A stretch of DNA of 64,000 nucleotides from positions 1 to 64,000 of the forward strand of contig NZ_CAMLJP010000007.1 of the NCBI RefSeq assembly GCF_946480385.1. Reading direction: 5' to 3'. This DNA is from an uncultured Azospirillum sp. (GTDB lineage Bacteria; Pseudomonadota; Alphaproteobacteria; Azospirillales; Azospirillaceae). The number at the start of each line of letters is the position of its first letter. The first letter of the stretch is position 1. The position numbers and the translations under genes were made by a program. Below, piece after piece: positions 28,287 to 37,178 of this stretch. Under the pieces are notes generated by a model that worked only from the letters and a program-made list of their open reading frames with translations, searched no databases and was not told the DNA's origin.

Positions 28287-29399
28287 TTATTCCCAGCCGG
28301 CCAGAACGGCGGCGGCGTCGCTTTCCCGCAGGGGCGCGCGCTCCGGCGGCGGGGCGCCGTCGACGCGCAGGCCCATCAGCGTCTCCACCAGCGGCTCCGG
28401 CCCCGGCGTTACGCGGACCTGTCCGCGCGCCGCAATGTGCGGGTGGTTCTGCACCTCCGTCAGTTCGGGCAACGCCTCGAAACAGCAGTCGACGGGGTCG
28501 AGCAGGGCCTTCCATTCGGTCAGCGTCCGGCCGGCGAACAGCGCCTCCAGCTCCGCGGTCAGGGCGGTCTGGGGCAGGGGGTCCTCCTGCCGGGCGATCC
28601 AGTCGGGGCGACCAACCGCCTCGCAGAAGCCCTGCCAGAATTTGGCTTCCAGCGCCGACAGGGTCACGAAGCGGCCGTCGGCGGTGCGATAGATGCGGTA
28701 GCAGGCGGCTCCTCCCGACAGCAGCGCCTCGCCGCGTCCGGGCATGGTGCCGCGCGCCGCCGCGGTCAGGCTCATGCCCTGCCAGCCCAGCACCGATTCC
28801 ATGATCGACAGGTCGAGGAAGCAGCCCTGTCCGGTCCGCTCGCGCCCCAGCAGCGCCCCCGCCATCGCCAGCGCCGCCTGCTGGGCCGAGGCGAAATCGG
28901 CCACCGGCAGATAGCTGATGACCGGCCGGTCCGGCAGTCCGGAGGCGTCCAGTCCGCCGCCGACCGCCATGTAATTCAGGTCGTGCCCGGCCCGCGTCGC
29001 ATAGGGGCCGTCATAGCCCCAGCCGGACAGGCTGGCATGGACCAGCCGCGGGTTGATCTCCCGCAGCCGCTCGCGCCCCAGCCCCAGCTTGTCCATCACG
29101 CCCGGCCGGTAGCTTTCGATCAGCGCATCGGCCTTCGCCAGCAGCCCTTCCAGCGCCGTGCGTCCCTCCGCCGACTTCAGGTCCAGGCGGATGACGGTCT
29201 TGCCGGCGTTCAGCAGCTTGTAGGCGGCGGTGTTGCCGTCGCTGTCGACGGGGCCGAGCCGGCGCAGCGGATCGCCGGCCGGCGGCTCCACCTTCACCAC
29301 CGTGGCGCCCAAATCGCCGAGAAGCTGTGCCGCATAGGGGCCGGGCAGATATTGTCCGAGGTCGATGACGCGCAGTCCGGACAGGAAGGGCAGGGACAT
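28287..29399 (-). CDS. CaiB/BaiF-family CoA transferase
   Basis: A 370-residue class III CoA transferase. It starts with the typical LPFLSGLRVIDLGQYLPGPY and has GATVVKVEPPAGDP, RLDLKSAEGR, DALIESYRPGVMDKLGL, HASLSGWGYDGPYA and RTGQGCFLDLSIMES. These enzymes move CoA between organic acids; subgroups act on formyl-, carnitine- and alpha-methylacyl-CoA (the last being racemases), and I cannot assign the substrate. It lies 53 bases downstream of moaA on the same strand and could be read from it. The formate dehydrogenase cluster makes formyl-CoA tempting, but the sequence does not show this. Confidence 0.9.
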   Translation of the reverse strand: MSLPFLSGLRVIDLGQYLPGPYAAQLLGDLGATVVKVEPPAGDPLRRLGPVDSDGNTAAYKLLNAGKTVIRLDLKSAEGRTALEGLLAKADALIESYRPGVMDKLGLGRERLREINPRLVHASLSGWGYDGPYATRAGHDLNYMAVGGGLDASGLPDRPVISYLPVADFASAQQAALAMAGALLGRERTGQGCFLDLSIMESVLGWQGMSLTAAARGTMPGRGEALLSGGAACYRIYRTADGRFVTLSALEAKFWQGFCEAVGRPDWIARQEDPLPQTALTAELEALFAGRTLTEWKALLDPVDCCFEALPELTEVQNHPHIAARGQVRVTPGPEPLVETLMGLRVDGAPPPERAPLRESDAAAVLAGWE

Positions 29400-29452
29400 G
29401 GCGGTGCTCGCTCGTGGTTGGTTGTCGGGGTGGGGGCTGGCGCCTCCCGATC

Positions 29453-30493
29453 TCACCCCCCCGTCACGCTCATATGCCGTCCGACGGCCGGCCCCTGGTG
29501 GCGGCGGTCGATGATGAAGTCGTGGCCTTTGGGCTTGCGGGTGATCGCCTCGCGCACCGCGTCGATCAGCGGGCCGTCCTCGTCGCTGACGCGCAGCGGC
29601 GTGCGCAGGTCGGCGGCGTCCTCCTGGCCCAGGCACATGTACAGCGTGCCGGTGCAGGTCAGCCGCACGCGGTTGCAGCTCTCACAGAAATTGTGGGTCA
29701 GCGGCGTGATGAAGCCGACGCGCTGGCCGGTCTCCTCCACCCGGACATAGCGGGCGGGGCCGCCGGTGCGGTGATCGCTCTCGGTCAGGGTCCAGCGCTT
29801 CTGCAACTCGGCCTTCAGCATGGTCAGCGGCCAATACTGGTCGAGCCGGGCGCCTTCGCCGATGTCGCCCATCGGCATCACCTCGATGAAGGTCAGGTCG
29901 AAGCCCTGCTCGCCGCACCACGCCACCATGCGGTGGATCTCGTCGTCGTTGACGCCCTTCAGCGCCACCGTGTTGATCTTGATCTTCAGCCCGGCGTCCT
30001 TGGCCGCCTGGATCCCGCCCAGGATCTTGTCCAGCTTGCCCCAGCGGGTGATCGCCTGGAACTTGTGCGGGTCGAGCGTGTCCAGCGACACGTTGATCCG
30101 CCGCACCCCGGCCTCGTACAGGCCGGCGGCGTGCTTGAACAGCATGGTGCCGTTGGTGGTCAGCGTCAGCTCGTCCAGGTCGCCCGATTCGATGTGGCGG
30201 CCGAGCGAGCGGATCAGCCGCATCACGTCGCGCCGCACCAGCGGCTCGCCGCCGGTCAGCCGCAGCTTGCGCGTGCCCAGCTTGACGAAGGCGCTGCACA
30301 GCCGGTCCAGCTCCTCCAGCGTCAGCACCTCCGCCTTCGGCAGGAAGGTCATGTCCTCCGCCATGCAGTAGACGCAGCGGAAATCGCAGCGGTCGGTCAC
30401 CGACACGCGCAGATACTCCACCTTGCGGCCGAACGGATCGACGAGCGGGGCGAGGCTGGCTGGCGATTGGGCTTCGGACACGGGATCGATCAT
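29453..30493 (-). CDS. moaA: GTP 3',8-cyclase MoaA (molybdenum cofactor biosynthesis)
   Basis: A radical-SAM enzyme of 346 residues that, with MoaC, converts GTP to cyclic pyranopterin monophosphate. The N-terminal [4Fe-4S] motif is Cys36-Cys40-Cys43 (CDFRCVYC), then GGEPLVRRD; the C-terminal cluster is in [20 protein letters not shown]; and the protein ends in Gly-Gly (MSVTGG), which is essential in MoaA. ATG 30493 is preceded by GTGGAG. It is downstream of the multi-ferredoxin gene on the same strand, within the formate dehydrogenase region whose alpha subunit needs the cofactor. Confidence 0.97.
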   Translation of the reverse strand: MIDPVSEAQSPASLAPLVDPFGRKVEYLRVSVTDRCDFRCVYCMAEDMTFLPKAEVLTLEELDRLCSAFVKLGTRKLRLTGGEPLVRRDVMRLIRSLGRHIESGDLDELTLTTNGTMLFKHAAGLYEAGVRRINVSLDTLDPHKFQAITRWGKLDKILGGIQAAKDAGLKIKINTVALKGVNDDEIHRMVAWCGEQGFDLTFIEVMPMGDIGEGARLDQYWPLTMLKAELQKRWTLTESDHRTGGPARYVRVEETGQRVGFITPLTHNFCESCNRVRLTCTGTLYMCLGQEDAADLRTPLRVSDEDGPLIDAVREAITRKPKGHDFIIDRRHQGPAVGRHMSVTGG

Positions 30494-30641
30494 CGCTGTA
30501 CTCCACGGGCGGCCCCAAACGGACCACCGTATTGCAGGCCGCCACAGTATATGTTCGCCACACGCACGATGTGCAACGGTGACGGGACCGTATTCCACAT
30601 CACGGTATGCCGACTTTGACTGCGATCAAGAGGGATCGGCG

Positions 30642-32696
30642 TCAGATCAGCTTTTGTCGCACGGCCGCCAGTTGTGCTTCCCGTTCGGCTTCCTCGCGTT
30701 CGCGCAGGTCGTCGTCGGTGGTGCGCGGCACCGGCGGGCGGCCCATGGAGAAGGGCTCGTTCCCACGCTCGAACTGGTCACGCACGCGGCAGTCCTCGCA
30801 CATGCGGATGCGGTTGGCGGCCTCCGGCGTCGCGAACATCCAGTGCTTGCCCGCCAGCGTCGTCACGATCTTCTCGATCGAGGATTTCGTGGCGAAGGGT
30901 TTGCCGCAGGACACGCAGCAGAAGGGTTCTTCCTCCTTCACCACCGTGGCACCGCGCGCCTGATCGCGGAAGTCGATCTCCGGCACCAGCGAGATGACCT
31001 TCTCCGGGCAGGTGGTCTTGCACAGGCCGCACTGCACGCAGGCATCCTGGGCGAAGGACAGCATCGGCTTGTCGGCGTTGTCGAGCAGCGCCCCGGTCGG
31101 GCAGGCGCCGACGCAGGACAGGCAGAGCGTGCAGCCCGCCACATCCACCGACACCCGGCCGAACGGCGCACCCGGCGGCAGCGGCAGAACCTCGACCGGG
31201 GCAGGAGCCACCTTGTGCAGGTGGCGCAGCGCCAGCATGGTCACCGTGCGCTTCGGTCCCATCGGCAGGAACATCCCCGCCTCGACCGCATCCGCCGGAA
31301 GAGCCCAAAGCTCGTCCGCGACCATGTCGGGATCGGCGGCGTCGATCACCGCCACCCGGCCGGAGCCGTAGCCGAGCCCGCTGAAGGCGGCCTCGGCCAG
31401 CCCGATCTGCGAGGCGAGGCCGGCGGTCTCCCCCTCATTCTCCGGCCCGGTCAGGACGCGGACATGGGTGCAGCCATAGGCCAGCGCCAGCGCGAACAGG
31501 TCGAAGCCGACCTGTGTCACCTCGTTCAGCGCGAAGGGCAGCACGCGGGCCGGCAGGCCGCGGCCATGCCGTGCCATCATGCCGACCAGCGCATCGCCGT
31601 GGCGCGGATCGTGGATCAGCAGGGCGGGGGCGACGCCGCCCGCCTTCCGATAGGTGCCCAGCAGCGTGCGCAGCCGCTCATAGACGGTGGCGGCTGGCGG
31701 CAGGGCATAGGTCGCGGCCCCGGTCGGGCAGACCGCGGCGCAGGATCCGCAGCCGGCGCAGACATGCGGGTCGATGGCGACATGGTCGCCGTTCGGCGTG
31801 ATCGCCCCCGTGGGGCAGACGTCCAGGCAGCGGGTGCAGCCGGTCTTGCGGCTGCGCGAATGGGCGCAGAGATCGGCCTTGAAGTCGACGAAGCGCGGCT
31901 TCTCGAACTCGCCGACCAGATCGGCCATCTCCAGCAGCGCCTTGGCGACCTGGGCCGGGCTGTTGGGGTCGGGGCGCAGGTAGCCGTCGCGGCGCTTGTG
32001 ATCGGGGAACAGCGGCGTGCCGCCGGTCAGGTCGAGGATCAGGTCGCAGCGGGCCGACGCCCCCTGCCGCGCCGGCTCGAATCCCAGTGCTCCGCGCGAG
32101 GAGGGCAGGGCGGGGGCGTAATCGTCGACCACGATCTCGAAGGCGCCGACCCAGCCGCGGGCGATGCGGATGCGGCCGCGGAAGATCGCCACGTCCATCA
32201 CCGGCGGCGGCGCGATGTCCTTCGCGCTGGTCAGCAGGACCGTGACGTCCAGCCGCTTGGCCAGCTCCCGCCCGGCCTCGATGGCGCGTTCGTCATTGCC
32301 ATAGACCAGGCAGGTGCCCTGCGAGGTGAGGGTCAGGGCACCGGTCGGCGGGATCGGCAGGGCCGCCTCGGCCAGCAATGCCGCGATCTTCGGCAGCGCC
32401 TGTTCGCCCTCGTCCGACCAGCCGGCGCGTTCGCGGATGTTGGTGAAGGTCAGGGACGTATCGGGCGCCACCTCCGCTGCAATCTCACTGAAAAGCGGCG
32501 CTTCCTGCGTGCAGGCGACCAGCAGCGGCTGCCCGTTGGCGACCGCCGCCTCGAATCGGTCGAGTTGCGCCCGGCACAGCTGGGTATGCATGGTGGGAAC
32601 GCTGCCCTCGCCGCAAGCCTTGCCCAGCGCCGCCCCGTCCAGCGCGATGCTGTGCGCGCAGTCGCAGACGAGCACCGTCCGATCGCCGATCTTCAT
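30642..32696 (-). CDS. Multi-cluster 4Fe-4S ferredoxin-type protein of FDH loci
   Basis: A 684-residue protein with four ferredoxin-like cysteine motifs: CTRCLDVC and CAGCGSCAAVC in the middle, CTLCLSCVGAC and CVQCGLCKTTC toward the C-terminus. Two more CxxC pairs (CVSC and CEDC) near the end may bind zinc or another cluster. No signal peptide or membrane helix, so cytoplasmic. The family is recurrent beside formate dehydrogenase and Mo/W genes in alphaproteobacteria but lacks an assigned role; a likely one is electron supply or an assembly step for the enzyme. It is preceded by tupBA and followed by moaA on the same strand. ATG 32696 has AGGAG and GGGGA upstream. Confidence 0.88.
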   Translation of the reverse strand: MKIGDRTVLVCDCAHSIALDGAALGKACGEGSVPTMHTQLCRAQLDRFEAAVANGQPLLVACTQEAPLFSEIAAEVAPDTSLTFTNIRERAGWSDEGEQALPKIAALLAEAALPIPPTGALTLTSQGTCLVYGNDERAIEAGRELAKRLDVTVLLTSAKDIAPPPVMDVAIFRGRIRIARGWVGAFEIVVDDYAPALPSSRGALGFEPARQGASARCDLILDLTGGTPLFPDHKRRDGYLRPDPNSPAQVAKALLEMADLVGEFEKPRFVDFKADLCAHSRSRKTGCTRCLDVCPTGAITPNGDHVAIDPHVCAGCGSCAAVCPTGAATYALPPAATVYERLRTLLGTYRKAGGVAPALLIHDPRHGDALVGMMARHGRGLPARVLPFALNEVTQVGFDLFALALAYGCTHVRVLTGPENEGETAGLASQIGLAEAAFSGLGYGSGRVAVIDAADPDMVADELWALPADAVEAGMFLPMGPKRTVTMLALRHLHKVAPAPVEVLPLPPGAPFGRVSVDVAGCTLCLSCVGACPTGALLDNADKPMLSFAQDACVQCGLCKTTCPEKVISLVPEIDFRDQARGATVVKEEEPFCCVSCGKPFATKSSIEKIVTTLAGKHWMFATPEAANRIRMCEDCRVRDQFERGNEPFSMGRPPVPRTTDDDLREREEAEREAQLAAVRQKLI

Positions 32697-32820
32697 CGTC
32701 CCCAAAACTCCTGTCGCTTGGGGCTGACGCCCCTGGCCTGAGGACACTCATATGGGGGAATACGGCGCGATGGGAACGGGAATCTTATTGGGGTCGGTCC
32801 GGATAAACGCTGACTGGACA

Positions 32821-32858
32821 GTTCCTGCGACCCTACCGGACAGCGGGATCGCAGGAAC
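32821..32858 (-). terminator. Inverted repeat after tupA, possible terminator
   Basis: A perfect 10-bp inverted repeat GTTCCTGCGA / TCGCAGGAAC (32821-32830 with 32849-32858) with an 18-base spacer that itself can pair partly (CCGGACAGCGGG). It lies just after the tupA stop on the leftward strand. There is no T run, so it may act as a stabiliser or a Rho-assisted end instead. Confidence 0.45.
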
Positions 32859-32868
32859 CCGCGGCTCC

Positions 32869-33720
32869 TTACGCCCCCGGCTCGTTGGCGTTGGGGAAGA
32901 ACAGTTGTTCGCCGTTGATGGTGTAGTCGGCAATGGCCTTCTGGCCCTCGGCGGAGACCAGCCAGTCGACGAAGGCCTGACCGTCGGCCGCCTTGACGTG
33001 GGGGAACTTGGCCGGGTTGACCAGCATCACGCCATACTGGTTGAACAGCCGCTTGTCACCCTCCACCAGCACCGTCAGTGGGCCGCGGTTCTTGAAGTTC
33101 AGCCAGGTGCCGCGGTCGGTCAGGGTGTAGCCGTTCATCGCAGCGGCGGTGTTCAGCGTCGGACCCATGCCCTGACCAATCGAGCGGTACCAGCCGCCAT
33201 CCGCCTTGGCAGGATCGAGATTGGCCGTCTTCCACAGGGCGAGTTCGGCCTTGTTCGTGCCGCTGTCGTCGCCGCGCGACACGAAGGGGGCCTTGGCCTC
33301 GGCGATCTTCGACAGCGATGCTGCGACATCCTTGCTGCCCTTGACGCCGGCCGGGTCGCTGGCGGGGCCGACGACGACGAAATCATTGTACATCACCGGC
33401 TTGCGCACGGTGGCGAAGCCTTCGGCGACGAACTTCTCCTCCGACGGCTTGTGATGGACGAACAGCACGTCGGCGTCGCCGCGCTTGGCGAGGTCGATGG
33501 CCTGACCGGTGCCCTTGGCGACGACCCGCACCTCGATCCCGGTCTTGGCGGTGAATTTCGGCAGGATTGAGCCGAACAGGCCCGAATCCTCGGTCGATGT
33601 GGTGGAAGCCACCGTGATGAAGCGGTCGGCGGCCAGGGTGGCCGACGGGAGGACGGCCTGGACCAGGGCGGCCAGCGCCGCGGCGGCGGCACAGCCCAGC
33701 ACGAACGAGCGGCGCAGCAT
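32869..33720 (-). CDS. tupA: Tungstate ABC transporter substrate-binding protein
   Basis: A 283-residue periplasmic binding protein. The signal peptide runs to about residue 30 (ATLAA). The tungstate-type anion-binding start STTSTEDSGLFGSILPKF is distinctive of TupA, not ModA, and later SRGDDSGTNKAELALWK and GMGPTLNTAAAMNGYTLTDR match this group. ATG 33720 has AAGGAG at 7 bases. It follows tupB on the same strand (order tupB-tupA, reversed from the common tupABC), and no ATPase gene lies beside it. It probably supplies tungstate or molybdate for the formate dehydrogenase encoded nearby. Confidence 0.92.
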   Translation of the reverse strand: MLRRSFVLGCAAAAALAALVQAVLPSATLAADRFITVASTTSTEDSGLFGSILPKFTAKTGIEVRVVAKGTGQAIDLAKRGDADVLFVHHKPSEEKFVAEGFATVRKPVMYNDFVVVGPASDPAGVKGSKDVAASLSKIAEAKAPFVSRGDDSGTNKAELALWKTANLDPAKADGGWYRSIGQGMGPTLNTAAAMNGYTLTDRGTWLNFKNRGPLTVLVEGDKRLFNQYGVMLVNPAKFPHVKAADGQAFVDWLVSAEGQKAIADYTINGEQLFFPNANEPGA

Positions 33721-33841
33721 CACTTTGCTCCTTCCACAGGCGTTGTTGCTTGGAAGGCATAGCGCATGTTGGTCGACCTTGCAAAGATTTGCCAAGCTTC
33801 CGTCGATTTTGCCGCATGGTGGAAAGAACGGTTCGGCCGGA

Positions 33842-34543
33842 TCAGGCCGGCCTGTCTCCCGCTTCCTTCAGCAGCGATGCGGCGAGGTTGATCGCCAGCG
33901 ACAGCGTCATCAGCACGATGCCCAGCCCCAGCGCCATCGGCAGGTCGCCTTTGCTGGTTTCCAGCGCAATGGCGGTGGTCATGACACGGGTGACATGCTC
34001 GATGTTGCCGCCGACGATCATCACCGCCCCGACCTCGGCTGACGCGCGCCCGAATCCGGCCAGCACTGTGGTGACGAGGCTCCAGCGCGCTTCGGACAGC
34101 AGGGTAACCAGCCGGCGGATCGGCCCGGCGCCGGCGACGCGCAGCAAGTCGTCATACTCGACCAGCAGATCCTCCACCGTCTGGCGGGTGAGCGAGGCGA
34201 CGATCGGCACGATCATCACCGTCTGGGCGACGATCATCGCCGCCGGGGTGAACAGCAGACCCAGCACCCCGAAGGGGCCGGAGCGCGACAGCAGCAGATA
34301 GATCACCAGCCCGACCACCACCGGCGGCAACCCCATCATCGTGTTCAAGGTGATGGCGACGGCGCGCCGGCCGGGAAAGCGCAACGCCGCGACTGCGGCG
34401 CCCAGCGGCAGGCCGATCAGCGTGGCGGTGGCGACGGCTGTCAGGCTGACCCGCAGCGACAGGCCGATGATCCGCATCAGCCCGTCGTCCATCGACACGA
34501 TCATGGAAAAAGCGACGGCAAGGGCTTGGGAAAAATCCTGCAT
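33842..34543 (-). CDS. tupB: Tungstate ABC transporter permease
   Basis: A 233-residue inner-membrane permease with about five or six helices. The ABC-transporter interface block EYDDLLRVAGAGPIRRLVTLL (EAA loop) is followed by GFGRASAEVGAVMIVGGNIEHVTRVMTTAIALETSKGD, typical of TupB/WtpB-like permeases. It ends 121 bases before tupA on the same strand. It is divergent from fdhD across 74 bases, so both arms of the formate dehydrogenase region may share control. The needed ATP-binding subunit is not within the window. The start is uncertain; an ATG 17 codons downstream (MDDGLM) is possible. Confidence 0.9.
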   Translation of the reverse strand: MQDFSQALAVAFSMIVSMDDGLMRIIGLSLRVSLTAVATATLIGLPLGAAVAALRFPGRRAVAITLNTMMGLPPVVVGLVIYLLLSRSGPFGVLGLLFTPAAMIVAQTVMIVPIVASLTRQTVEDLLVEYDDLLRVAGAGPIRRLVTLLSEARWSLVTTVLAGFGRASAEVGAVMIVGGNIEHVTRVMTTAIALETSKGDLPMALGLGIVLMTLSLAINLAASLLKEAGDRPA

Positions 34544-34617
34544 TCAGTCCAAATCACTTTTCAAATCATTCCGGCGGGGGCTTGTCCGAAGGACGCCGCT
34601 CGCCCACACTCGCGCGC

Positions 34618-35511
34618 ATGAGCCCGACCATGAGCCTGAAGACCTTCACCATAGCGCCGGATCCGGCGAACCCCAAGCTGACCGAGCGCGTCCGCGGCCT
34701 CGACCAGGACGGCCGCGAGATCGAGACCGCCGTCACGGTCGAACGGCCGCTGACCCTGTACCTGAACGGGCAGGAGATCGTCACCATGATGACGATCGGC
34801 GATTATCCGGACTGTCTGGCCGTCGGCTATCTGCTGAACCAGAATATGCTGCGGCGCGACGATCGCATCACCGGCATCGACGTGGACGAGGAAACCGACA
34901 CCGTCGTCGTTCGCACCGAGCGCGCGACCGATTATGAATCCAAGCTGAAGAAGAAGACGCTGACCTCCGGCTGCGCCCAGGGCACCGCCTTCGGCGACGT
35001 GATGGAGACCTTCGAGTCCGTCAGGCTTCCCGCCGACGTGCGGCTCCACACCTCTTGGATCTACGCGCTGTCCAAGCAGATCAACCTGCAGCCCAGCCTG
35101 TATCTGGAAGCCGGGGCCATCCACGGCAGCGTGCTGTGCCAGGGCGACCGGCCGCTGGTCTATATGGAGGATGTCGGCCGCCACAATGCGGTGGACAAGG
35201 TCGCCGGCTACATGCACCTGAACGGCATTTCCGCTTCGGACAAGATTTTCTACACCACCGGCCGCCTGACATCCGAGATGGTCATCAAGACGGTGCAGAT
35301 GGGCATTCCGATCCTGGTCTCGCGCTCCGGCTTCACCGCCTGGGGCGTGCAACTGGCACGGCAGGCCAACCTGACGCTGGTCGGCCGGGCCAAGGGCAAG
35401 CGCTTCATCGCGCTGGCTGGCACCGACAGGCTGGTGTTCGACACCGATGCCGGCGGAGCCGACGACGAGGATCGTCGGCATGGACGCAAGGGAAGCCGCG
35501 ATGACGACTAA
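34618..35511 (+). CDS. fdhD: Formate dehydrogenase accessory sulfurtransferase FdhD
   Basis: A 297-residue accessory protein that passes sulfur from a cysteine desulfurase to the molybdenum cofactor so that formate dehydrogenase becomes active. Visible: VERPLTLYLNGQEIVTMMTIGDYPD, TSGCAQG (catalytic Cys loop, one cysteine where E. coli has two), VYMEDVGRHNAVDKVAGY, FYTTGRLTSEMVIKTVQMGIPILVSRSG. The start may be ATG 34618 or ATG 34630 (MSLKTF). It overlaps mobA by 11 bases and heads the rightward operon fdhD-mobA-DUF3305-DUF3306. Confidence 0.95.
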   Translation: MSPTMSLKTFTIAPDPANPKLTERVRGLDQDGREIETAVTVERPLTLYLNGQEIVTMMTIGDYPDCLAVGYLLNQNMLRRDDRITGIDVDEETDTVVVRTERATDYESKLKKKTLTSGCAQGTAFGDVMETFESVRLPADVRLHTSWIYALSKQINLQPSLYLEAGAIHGSVLCQGDRPLVYMEDVGRHNAVDKVAGYMHLNGISASDKIFYTTGRLTSEMVIKTVQMGIPILVSRSGFTAWGVQLARQANLTLVGRAKGKRFIALAGTDRLVFDTDAGGADDEDRRHGRKGSRDDD

Positions 35512-36139
35512 CTCCGTTCACCCCGACATTGGCGGCGTCCTGCTGGCCGGCGGGCTGTCGCGCCGGATGGGCGGCGGCGACAAGTGCCTGCGCCCGCTGG
35601 GCGACCGCAGCATCCTGGAACGCATCGTCGCCACCGTCCGGCCGCAGGTCGGGCCGCTGGTGCTGAACGCCAACGGCGACCCGGCCCGCTTCGCCCATCT
35701 CCACCTGCCGGTTGCGGCGGATGTGGTGGAGGGCTATGCCGGCCCGCTCGCCGGCGTGCTGACCGGTATGGAGTGGATGCGCGGCACGGCGCCCGGCATC
35801 GGCTGGGTCGCCAGCTTCGCCACCGACGCTCCCTTCATCCCGCGCGACCTCGTCACCCGCATGGTGGCGGCGCTGGAACATGAGGGCGCCGACCTCGCCT
35901 GCGCCCGGTCGGGTGGGCAGGACCATCCGGTCTTCGGCCTGTGGCCGATCCGTCTGGCCGGCGACCTCCGCCGCGCCATGGTGGAGGAGGGCGTCCGCAA
36001 GGTCGATGCCTGGACCGCCCGCTACCGTCTGGCTGTCGCCGATTTTGCCGTCGATCCAGTCGATCCCTTCTTCAACACAAACCGGCCGGAGGATCTGGCC
36101 GAGGCCGAACGCCTGCTGGCGTCGGGACATGTGACATGA
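35501..36139 (+). CDS. mobA: Molybdenum cofactor guanylyltransferase
   Basis: A 212-residue enzyme that joins GMP to molybdopterin to form the guanine dinucleotide cofactor used by DMSO-reductase-family enzymes such as formate dehydrogenase. The nucleotide-binding signature GGVLLAGGLSRRMGGGDKCL is at about residues 9-28, followed by GPLAGVLTGMEWM, FATDAPFIP and FFNTNRPEDL. ATG 35501 follows AGGGAAG and overlaps the fdhD stop; an ATG at 35480 is an alternative. The end overlaps the next start as ATGA, so translation is coupled. Confidence 0.94.
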   Translation: MTTNSVHPDIGGVLLAGGLSRRMGGGDKCLRPLGDRSILERIVATVRPQVGPLVLNANGDPARFAHLHLPVAADVVEGYAGPLAGVLTGMEWMRGTAPGIGWVASFATDAPFIPRDLVTRMVAALEHEGADLACARSGGQDHPVFGLWPIRLAGDLRRAMVEEGVRKVDAWTARYRLAVADFAVDPVDPFFNTNRPEDLAEAERLLASGHVT

Positions 36140-36645
36140 CGGAACAGCCCGCTTCCCATTCCCTTGACCGCATAGAGACCATGCCGCTGGGCATCGTGGT
36201 GGAGCGCCGCCGCGGCGTCACCGCCTGGGCCGACTGGAGCTGGCGCCCGGTGTCGGTCATCCCCGGCGCCGGCCCGGTCGATCCGCCCGGCCGCGTCCTG
36301 CTGGAGGGCGAGGGCTGGACCCACAGCCACGCCGCCACCCTGACGCTGGAACTGTTCCGCACCGACACGGAAGGTTACCGTCTGAACCTGTCGCAGGATC
36401 CGCCGCGCCTCTGGGTGGTGATGCGCCCCGGCCCAGACGGCGATGAACTGGTGCCCTTCACGGTTACCGCGTCGGCCCATGAAGGGGAGGGCTATCAGGT
36501 CGGTTCCGATGTGGTGGAGACGGTGCCGATGCCGGCGGAGGTGATTGCGCTGGTTCGTGATTTCGTCGAGCAGCATCATGTCGACGTCCCCTTCCACAAG
36601 CGCGAGCGCAAGCGCCATTTCGAGAAAGAGGACCGGCAGCGGTGA
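36136..36645 (+). CDS. DUF3305 protein of FDH loci
   Basis: A 169-residue soluble protein with the DUF3305 pattern: MPLGIVVERRRGVTAWADWSW near residue 16, then EGEGWTHSHAATLTLELFRTD, PPRLWVVMR and VPMPAEVIALVRDFVEQHHV. No cysteines, membrane helices or signal. The C-terminus is highly charged (HKRERKRHFEKEDRQR). The family is nearly always found between mobA/fdhD and formate dehydrogenase structural genes and has no known function. It overlaps mobA by 4 bases (ATGA) and DUF3306 by 4 bases (GTGA), so all are coupled. Confidence 0.87.
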   Translation: MTEQPASHSLDRIETMPLGIVVERRRGVTAWADWSWRPVSVIPGAGPVDPPGRVLLEGEGWTHSHAATLTLELFRTDTEGYRLNLSQDPPRLWVVMRPGPDGDELVPFTVTASAHEGEGYQVGSDVVETVPMPAEVIALVRDFVEQHHVDVPFHKRERKRHFEKEDRQR

Positions 36646-37178
36646 GCGACGAAGCCTTCCTGTCGCGCTGGTCGCGCCTGAAACGCACGGCGGTCAAGCC
36701 GGAGCCGACACCTGTCGATCTGCCGCCGGTCGAAGAGACGGCCGACCTTCCCGTCGCCGTTGCCGAAGACGTGCAGGTCGAGTCCGCCCAGCCGGATGCG
36801 GAACCCGAAGATCCGTTGAAGGATCTCCCGCCGATCGAGGAACTGACCGGCGAGTCCGACTTCACCCCCTTCCTGCGCGCCGAGGTGCCGGAGGATCTGC
36901 ACCGCCAGGCCCTGCGCAAGCTGTGGGCCTCCGACCCGGTCTACGCCAACGACGACGGGCTGAAGGACTACGCCGACGATTATGCCAGCCTGTTCACCGG
37001 CGGTGTCCCGGTGAAGACCCTCTACCGCGTCGGCAAGGGCTTCCTCGACACGCTGGACGAGGTGGCTGAGGGTGCAGAACTTTCCCCCGCCACGTCCGCC
37101 GACGTAGACGTCGTGGCGACGGACGACACCTTCTCTCCCCAGCCACCAATCCCCTCTCCCCCCCGGGGAGAGGGTTAG
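36642..37178 (+). CDS. DUF3306 protein of FDH loci, with repeat-derived C-terminus
   Basis: A 178-residue hydrophilic protein with a GTG start overlapping the previous stop. The N-terminal FLSRWSRLKR and the central LTGESDFTPFLRAEVPEDLHRQALRKLWASDPVYANDDGLKDYADDY region are the DUF3306 hallmarks; an acidic, Pro-rich linker joins them. The last residues (QPPIPSPPRGEG) are encoded by the dispersed repeat element that begins near 37150, so the natural C-terminus has been replaced or extended by the repeat. Function unknown; the family accompanies DUF3305 and formate dehydrogenase genes. Confidence 0.85.
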   Translation: MSDEAFLSRWSRLKRTAVKPEPTPVDLPPVEETADLPVAVAEDVQVESAQPDAEPEDPLKDLPPIEELTGESDFTPFLRAEVPEDLHRQALRKLWASDPVYANDDGLKDYADDYASLFTGGVPVKTLYRVGKGFLDTLDEVAEGAELSPATSADVDVVATDDTFSPQPPIPSPPRGEG

